64,000 bases of DNA from Siphonodentalium dalli (taxonomy: Eukaryota > Mollusca > Scaphopoda > Gadilida > Siphonodentaliidae): contig CP136063.1 in the NCBI GenBank assembly GCA_032622095.1, forward strand, positions 84,113,980-84,177,979. Reading direction: 5' to 3'. The position numbers and the translations under genes were made by a program. Below the pieces are notes generated by a model, which saw only the letters and a program-made list of their open reading frames with translations, did no database searches and had not been told where the DNA came from. The first letter of the stretch is position 1; each line of letters starts with the position of its first letter. Of this stretch, positions 14,004-23,000 are shown one piece after another.

Positions 14004-17000
14004 TTGTAATATGCGTATATAATTAAACCTCTATTTTTCTCTTTCATTGTCCTCGATTGGACAAGTCCTAACAACGCCTTAATTATGTGTTTCTTGTATT
14101 GCTCGATGAAGATGCAAGTGGTCGAATCACCGGTGTAGGAATTCGAGGCGTCGATAATCTCCGCTGCGAATTTACCTAGAGTGTTTATGGTGTGTTATTG
14201 GTTACCGATCCTCTCTCGGTGAATCGAAAGTGTCCACTTCAAAGTCAAAACTGATCTCTTTGTTGCATTTTTTAATAACAAAAGTTGCCAAACAATAATT
14301 GTATTATCCCCAAATTGTTGCCTAATAAAATGGTTGTGGTGATAACTGGCTTCTCCTGAAACAATTAGATGGTTGACAGCCTACAGCAAATCGAAATTAT
14401 TCAAATAAAATTTTCGAAGGCGTACATGTAATTTCAAATTCGTGATGTAATTTCAGAATGTAAATGCATTAGTCGGCTTCACGTCAAATTCAAAAAGTGT
14501 TTTAATGACACAATTGTTAGTTTTTCCTCACTTTCAAGTCGATTTTGACCTGAGCGGCCTTGAACAATTTCTTTGTTGGCAAAATCGCCCAATAAAATTT
14601 CGTCGAATCGTTTGAACTGGATACTTGACTAACGGAAATTGTGATTTTTAGCAACAGACAGACTTGCGATAATTGTTTCTAACAAGTTGAAAGTAACGTG
14701 TCTGGTTGTAATTGTAAGCTATCATTTTATTTTTGTTGCATTTACGGGCTTATACAATTGTAAGTGGTCGAACAACATACTTGGTATAATTTCGATTCGC
14801 TGATATACAGGATGTTCGGCCACTTACAATTTTATAAGCCCAGAAATGCAACAAAAAATATATTGATTGCATATATCAAACCTTATAATATATAAAGGTC
14901 CAGTATGTAATTAAAACATTTAATTATGGGGTAACAGAACATACATGTATCCATATTGTTATTGTCAACGCTTGGAGGTTTCCACATATATTCAGTGGTG
15001 GCAGTATCTTAAGGTTTCTAGGAGACCATGCGTCTGCATAAACAGTTTAATTAGTTCACAGCGCCCGTCGTTATGCTTTTTTACGCGTTTTTACACCCTC
15101 ATGCAAATTTTTTCTAAAGACCTTTTGTGCCCTTCTAGACATTTGTAACAGGTTAAAACATATTATAAGAATATATAACTGCAAAAACACCATATTTATG
15201 TTACTGGGACCTCATATGGGCCTTAGGAGAGATGGCATGTTGCATAGGGGCGGAGGGGTGAAAAAATTCCTTCCCGACACCTTTCGGAAAGAAGCTTCGA
15301 GAAATGTAAAACTGAAATATATAAACTTGTCTTGATGTAACTAAAACCAAGATCATTGTGTGCATAGAAAAAGAGCAACTGCCTCAAACATTAATGTGAC
15401 TATCAATGGCTAGTTGATCAGTGCATCAAGCCAATCCGTGAAATATTTGCATGTCTATCAACTCATATGATCTGTTACTCTCACAACACCTGAAATATCC
15501 AAGTTTGGCATAGTGACTGTTTGTCATTTATTATAACAGAGGTTGCTCCAGTAGACTAACAAAAGTGTTAAAGCATAATGCTAGATAATGGGCTGGTTGA
15601 CAGACTAATCGGGAAATGGTTAGAAATTATAGAATTGTATGTATCCTGTACAATGATCTAAGTTTGCTGCATATATAAGTAAACTTGTCCTGGTGCAACT
15701 AATGCCCAGATCAGTGTGTGCATGGAAAAAGAGCGAGCAACGGTCTCAAACATTAATGTGACTATCAATGGGTAGAAAATATCTGTCATCAGTGCATCAA
15801 TCCAATCAGTTAATTATTTACATGTCTTTCAACTCAGAAGATCTCTCACAAGACCTAAAGTATCCAAGTCTGGTATAGTGTTGTGACTGCTTGTCATCTA
15901 TATATAAACAAGTAGGATCTGTCCGGAGTTTTCTCTCAGACCCCTGGACCGAGTTCAACCAAATTTGGTGTGGTGACTAGGGCTACCCTGGCGGATTTTA
16001 TAATGGTATTAGTTTTTCAAATTTTTTAATTAAATAAAATAAAATAAAATTGGGTTTGTTAAATTGAGCAAGGAATTCAATCTTTAAAAAAAAGTATATT
16101 AAAACAATATATATAAATCAACATGTTTCAATGACCAAATGTGCTTGAAGCGCACAAAGGGGCCCCGCGACTTAGTGAAGGGTCTGTCTAAGATCAAAAT
16201 GTGTGCGAAGTCCAACAAAGGGGGCCACAGGTATCTCCGATGCTGAATATAGGCTCCCAAAAGGGAGCCTGTTTCAGCTAGTTTAGTATAATAGAACTAA
16301 GTTGCTCTAGTAGACTAACATAAGTGGTATGGAATGTGTTAGATAATGGGCTGGTTGACAGACTAATCAGGAAATAGTTAGAAATTATGAAATTTTATGT
16401 ATTCTGCACATTGACCTAGGTTTACAGATAATCAGCAATTTATAAAACTTTTTTTTTCTCAATTAAAACAGCTTCGGACACAGTTATTTGAACTAATTGA
16501 GATCATTCCCAGTCATAAGCGTGATATCAGTAGAGTTTTATGAGATTTTAGTGAAATTTGGGGGGTGGGTGTCAAAAATTGGGACTAAAATTTATTTGCA
16601 GGTTTGGGGGGTGGTGGGTCCCCGAAAATGCCAGATGCAAAAAAAACGGCATACCTTCTGCAAATGTTTTACTACCCCCCCCCCGTTCTTTTCGTGTTTA
16701 AAGGTACTCAATCCGAATTATTATTTCCTTGGCTTCCGGGGTAAAAAATATTTGATTCGAGTCGAGGAACTCACCCATCAAAGCTAGGAGTGATGAGATA
16801 TCGATGTTTGAAATCTATTATTTTAATTTTAAGTGGCCCAGTAAACTGTTCGACGGGAAGAACTTATTTTACCAGATAGCGGATGAAGATCGATAACGCT
16901 AAAATCCAGTGGCTTTTTCGTGTCAGATATTTGACAACAGTCAAAATTTCGTTTTATTTTATACAATAGTTGACTGTGGTTGCCATTATTTTTGGGCAAT

Positions 17001-20000
17001 TAATAGATTCTGATAACTGAAGCGGCATTTCAAAAAATATTGTTGTTGTTGGAATCTGATGCTATGGGGACCGTCGAATCGGATTGAGTACCGTTAACCT
17101 TTTCAGTGCCAGGTCCGGTTTTTTGATCAACCCATATACCCTGTGCCAGTGCATTCTCTTATATATGCGAGTCGACCATAGGTCGCCTCGCATATATAAG
17201 AGAATGCATTGGCCTAACAATTTATCATGATTTGTTATTATTTTTTACAATTATTTACAATTTAAAAAACATTTTCCTATATTCTTTAACAGACTTATTT
17301 TGTAGGTTTAGTGCCAGGGAATCTTACGTTTTTCATGGGCATCAAAATTATTACTATGAATACTTGGTGATAGTTTTGAGTTATAACATGCCCCTAAGGG
17401 TTTATCCAGTTTTTAAATTTGCTATAGCATGCTTAAGCATACCCAAAACAAAATTCAACCCCAAAAAAAAAAAAAAAAAAAAAAATTATTATTTTTTCAG
17501 GGCCGATTTTACAGACCGTAAATTAGGGCCGATGAGATCGGCCCCTGGCAATGAAAGGGTTAATTGCGAAAAAGTATGATAAGTGTCACGCAAAATGAAA
17601 AACAGTGTTATAATCATGGATGAATATCCAACGTCATTGCACACATAGAAATTTCAGAAGATTATGGTTTGACAACAAAAAAGTTGTTTGAATATTGGCA
17701 ACGTAACACTGAAACTGGGGGGGGGGGGGGGGGGGTCATGTTATTACTACGTTTGCAGATGTTTGCAGCTTTCGACCAGGAACCAGTCTGTATGACAGAA
17801 GAAATTTAGATAGCAATTTTCATTTACTAAGCAGTTATACCAACTTTTAGACGAAAATAATTTTGTTAAAGACATATTATGTACTTGTTCGGGTGCGTGA
17901 AACTGATAAGTTAGTATGCAGGTGCTATGTTAACTGGGGGAATGTAGCATTCTACTAGCTAACATCACCGAAATCTCAAGCAAAACAACCATAACACTCC
18001 ATAGAAAACAGTGTCTGAACGACGCTAAATTGTAAATATATACTACTCGAATCGGGACGCTTCGATCGGCGATAAACTAACGAAAACGATTCGCCATCGG
18101 TAGTCACTGCATTTAATTAATATATTAGAATGACGGTGTGTGTTGTCAATTTAGATATAATATTTGTGAAAATAACTATTTTGAACAAGATTATTTTCCA
18201 TTTCTAGTTGATCACCCTACCGGAGTGCTTCACATCACTTTAAATGTACTTTTACTTCCATGAACTAGAAATTTAGAGAGTTGTTGTCGAATTTCGCGCG
18301 ATAGACTGATCCTTGTCTTTTTTCACAGAAAAGCTGAAAACGTAGTGACCTGACACTTTCTGGATCACTGGTAGTAAATGGTGTTATGACAATAGATGCA
18401 ATATGATTGAAATAAGGATTAATTTATGGCTTGAAATGGAAGTGCCGTTTTCAACTCACACCGGAATTTGCATCCATATTCAGATCAAGGGGACAAAGCA
18501 CAGAAAACCTCCTTATCGTAGTATGGTCGAACTTCCAAGGTTTGTGGATGTTCCCCAACACGCTATATCTCACGTGTCCATGGCGTCCTTCGAACGATGA
18601 GGGTAAATTTGGTGGTAAATGACAATGGAAAGGGAACACGTGTTGTCCCGCGGGAAGCTCTGTAACCTCTTGCCCAATTCCCGAAAGATCTGCAAGCAGA
18701 TAATCACGTGATCACAAGTTGGAATAATACTGGCGGAAGCCGAAAGATATACCAAAAATGAAAGTATCAGTGACACTGTAGCTCAACTTGGGGAGGCGTT
18801 AATAATGCTATGATGAGCCGTAAATAGAATGACAAAGAAGAAGGAAAGTCAAAATGTGTCAGTAAATAGATTGTATTGTGTAAATGAAGTTAATTAAATT
18901 TCAAATATTTATCCAATAAATGTGGATTGCAGGGTGTGCCGATGGATTCAAATGTCGATTAATTTAAATCGTTCAAATTCTAGAAGCCACCCCGAAGAAC
19001 CATATGAAGTTTGGTGGAGATAAGACGAGGAATGTGGTCTATAGGTGTGTCAGCAGATTTAGTCATGAAAAGAGTAAAATTCAAGATGGCTGCCGGCGGC
19101 CATGTGTTTAATTGAAAATCGCTAAAATTTGATAGCTCCCATCCTGAACATGCCTGTAAATTTTCAAAAAAAAACATTCTGCAATTTATGCGGACTGCAG
19201 GGTGTGCCGATGTATTCAAACTTAAAATCCAAAATTGCTGCTGGCGGCCATGCCTTTTAACGAATTTCGGAAACAAATCGATGGCTCCCATCTAGAAGTC
19301 ACTCCGAAGATCCATATGACGTTTGGTGATGATCGGATGAGGGATGCGACCTGTATTATGGACCAAAGGAAATTGTTGACGGATGGAAGTATGGAAGGAC
19401 GCTAACCCTCAGCATTAGCTCAAGCTTGACTGAGTTAATGAGGTGATTTATAATATACATGTAGTATTTTGACACAGTAACTGTATGATGACCAGCATGA
19501 AACCAATTATATTTTGCACACGTTCAATTCCCAAATATGCATATATACTTGAATAGTTATTTCTAGCCTTCTTACCAAATTTCGAAGGATTTAAAACAAC
19601 TAATTTTTCGATTTAAAACTTTCATAAGAATGTTAGCGAAAAGTACCTAATCTAAAAAATTTTACCATATTTATTGGTCTGATATCGATTTATTAAAGAG
19701 GTTCACCAGGTTTCGACTTGTGGTTGATCAAACTATCACCTATATGATAAGATCAGTTAATGTTTCACTACAAATTAGCGAAGGATAATATAATTATCAT
19801 CTTGCGTTTATGCTTATAATCATTATCTTTAACCCTTTCAGTGCCAAGTCTAAGAGCTCTTTCCATCAATGTATCACATTATTATGATCAATAAATTTGA
19901 AAAATGATCAAGGAAATATGGGTTGATACAAAAATTGGACTTGGCACTGAAAGGGTTAATATTTTGCATGTTCCTGTTGTTTTAGTCTCATTCTTATATT

Positions 20001-23000
20001 TAAACAATGGCATTGAGTTCATGTAAATAAAAATGACACACCCTCTGCATTCGCGCAATTAGTTACCGTAAGAGTCATTACAAATCGCGATACGGTTACA
20101 CGACCGTTTCCAACGTTCGTCAGTTCTTGCTCCAAGAATTTTCGTTTATACACTAAAATCTAAATACAAAGCTGAAGGTGCTTGATAATATGGGTTGGAT
20201 CTCTGACGACATATAAGTTGTCACTATCATGTGGTTGGTGAGGGGGGGGGGGGGGTGGCGAATAACTTTATTCTTAAAACTTGGATGTCAGATAAGCTTC
20301 AAGATCCGTATTCAGGTCGATTCAGGTGGATGTCAGATGAGCTTCAAGATCCGTATTCAGGTCGAGCGATGGTTTCTCTGTGTCGTATATCGACGAGTCG
20401 ATTGAGGCCCTGTGAACGTATAGTGAGACTGTAATATCTTGGGAACAGGGTGTTGATAACCAATTTATCTTACAATTCACCCAACGATCGAATAATAGCT
20501 ACTCGGTGTGAGAAATATGTCTTTTCGCAGATGAAATAGCACACCGCAAATCGACACAGTTGATGCCGTTATGAGTCACTGCGAACGCTTACTCCGTTGG
20601 CGATTAAAGTGATATGAAGCACTCCGGTATGGTGATCAGATAGAAATTGAGAATTTTCTTGCTCAAAGTAGTTATTTGTTACGAATTTAAATCCAAATTG
20701 ACGATACCCACCCGTTATTCTTATATATTAATTAAATGGTTGACTCTCGATGGCGAAATCGACCCGAATCGAGATGTAAATATTTACAATTTGGCACAGT
20801 TGTGACGTTTTCTATGGCGTGGTATGGTCGATTTCTTTGAAATTTTCGGCGATGCTAGTAGAATGCTACATTCCACAGGTTGGCATAGCTACTGAGTACT
20901 AACTTATCAATTTCACCCACCCAATCAAGTCCATAATATGTCTTTAAGTGTGTTACAATAAGTCAGTGTTATGCATACGAACTGAAAGAAAACATTGCTG
21001 TTTTCGTAGAATGCAATCGATTTTTCATGTTTTTCGTCATAGCCAACGAAAGTACATTGTCCGTGTAAATAAATGCTATTAGAAATGATGTGAGTTTCCC
21101 CACATCCCATGTGCATTCGTGGTTGCGTTCGAAATACCACCTTGTCGTTTCCGCATGTATTTCAGGAAAAAACGAAGATAATTGTAAGATAAATATTTAA
21201 TACATGCTTACCTCTACCAAAAACTGGGAATTTTTGACTCAAATATGATTCAAATCCGTGAACCATTTCCGATCGTCGATATCTCCCCCTTCCAGTGCGT
21301 GCCATAAACCTCGTGTTTGCTTGTCCACTCACCGTCAAGTAAATCCCTGTGAGAAAAAACGTGTGAGGCTATCAGTCTATATCGTGATACGTGTCACATA
21401 TGTGAGACTATAATCTTAAATTAAAAAAATGCCACTCATCAATTTAACCCCAAAAAAAAATGAAAAATAAATAAACATTTAGATCCGCATACTGTATCTT
21501 TGTTCGATGATGCGCACGGTTATCGAAATATGATGCGTAGTTAGGACCATACTGGTGGTTGTCATTAGCAGTGAAGGACGCAAGATCTAGGGCAACAGTT
21601 CCAGAGGAAGATTAAGAAGATATCGAAAAATAGAAAATTGTCAGTGAAAGAGGCTTTTGAATACATATACAAGGGTCAGCTTCATTTTAAACATTATAAC
21701 AATGACTCTATATAGGTAAGCTACTTTTATTCACTATCGTCCAACAGAGAGTGTCCCTATAGTTGGTATATTACACATATGGCACATGTACAAAGAAAGA
21801 GCGTTTATCTCTGTCCACTGTAAAACAGTGAACACAGCTGAATAGTTGGTGTCACTTTGTCAGTACTCCAGGTTCCACGCTGGCCCAACATTTGCTTGTG
21901 CCTAATGGAATATTTTTCTCCAAATTCTCTCACAATTTGCCAAATGATATTGGAAAGGTTCTGGACAATAGATTTTTGTAATTGTTAATATATATTTATA
22001 AGAATTCCGTTGCCTTCGAAATTTAAGAACAAGCCATGACCAAGCATAACTCGTCTATGCAGATTTGGGGGTGGGGGGTGGTTTGTCAAAATATACCGTT
22101 CAGATGAGTGAAAATAAGAATTCCTTTTAGCCAGGAATCCAACGCCCATATACATGCAACACATATTTTGATCAAAACCACCCACCCATTGCAGCATGTG
22201 AACATTGGCAGTTAGAAATTGTGTTTGGTTTTGTGCAACCCTTATGGTCATGTCCAGAATTAGAGCAGCATGTACATGCGGTTTCTTTGCTTTTACAATG
22301 TTCCTGACCATGACCATATCCCTGATAGTTAAAACGTATCGAATTTGGAAAATAAGAAATTAAATATACTTTCATGTATCAAACCTTCAATGCTCGTGGG
22401 TGCTCGCACCGATTGAATGTAAGAAGATGACTATTCAAAGGAACTTTGGGTCCATCAACTGTCTTCGACATTCTACGGACTTCCCTAACTGCCTGTGGTG
22501 CCAACTGAGCCAATATCTCTGACCCAAAATAATCAGCTATTTCGTGAGTTCTCAACACAGCTCTGCTACTGTTAAAATGTCTTGTGAGGTTTAATCAACA
22601 CTGGTGTTTTTGCAATAGATGTTAATTGCATAAGAGTGTCGTCAGATTTAATTTTTCTTAAAACACTCAACTAGAAGATAGCCACTTAGTCCTGATTGGT
22701 TTGACAGTTTTTAATTGTCCGGCTGTGCTTTGTGGCGTTTATCACTGACAAATACAGAATGTCTCTTGACATTCGGATCAAAACCAAGAACCAAATACTG
22801 AAGAGAGACCTCAGCATCACTGGAACTTATCGAGTTTTAATGCTTAAGTTTTTGTTTGTTTTGAGTTGCCATATGAAACGCAAATAACCGACTACTAGCC
22901 CATCAGCCGTCTCGGGCTACCCTTCGAATCATGGTCGGCTAAAGAATGGTACATAGATGCAGCGGTGACCCGTCTAGCCACTGCATATAGCAGCCCCTCA

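Noticed and set aside
16600-17740. Long homopolymer runs (C, A, G) as functional sites
   Set aside because: Simple mononucleotide tracts, common in such introns and error-prone in assemblies.
18980-19291. 103-codon minus-strand frame near exon 3
   Set aside because: It lies in a duplicated non-coding repeat and shows no conserved domain; it is not in phase with the arrestin-domain exons.
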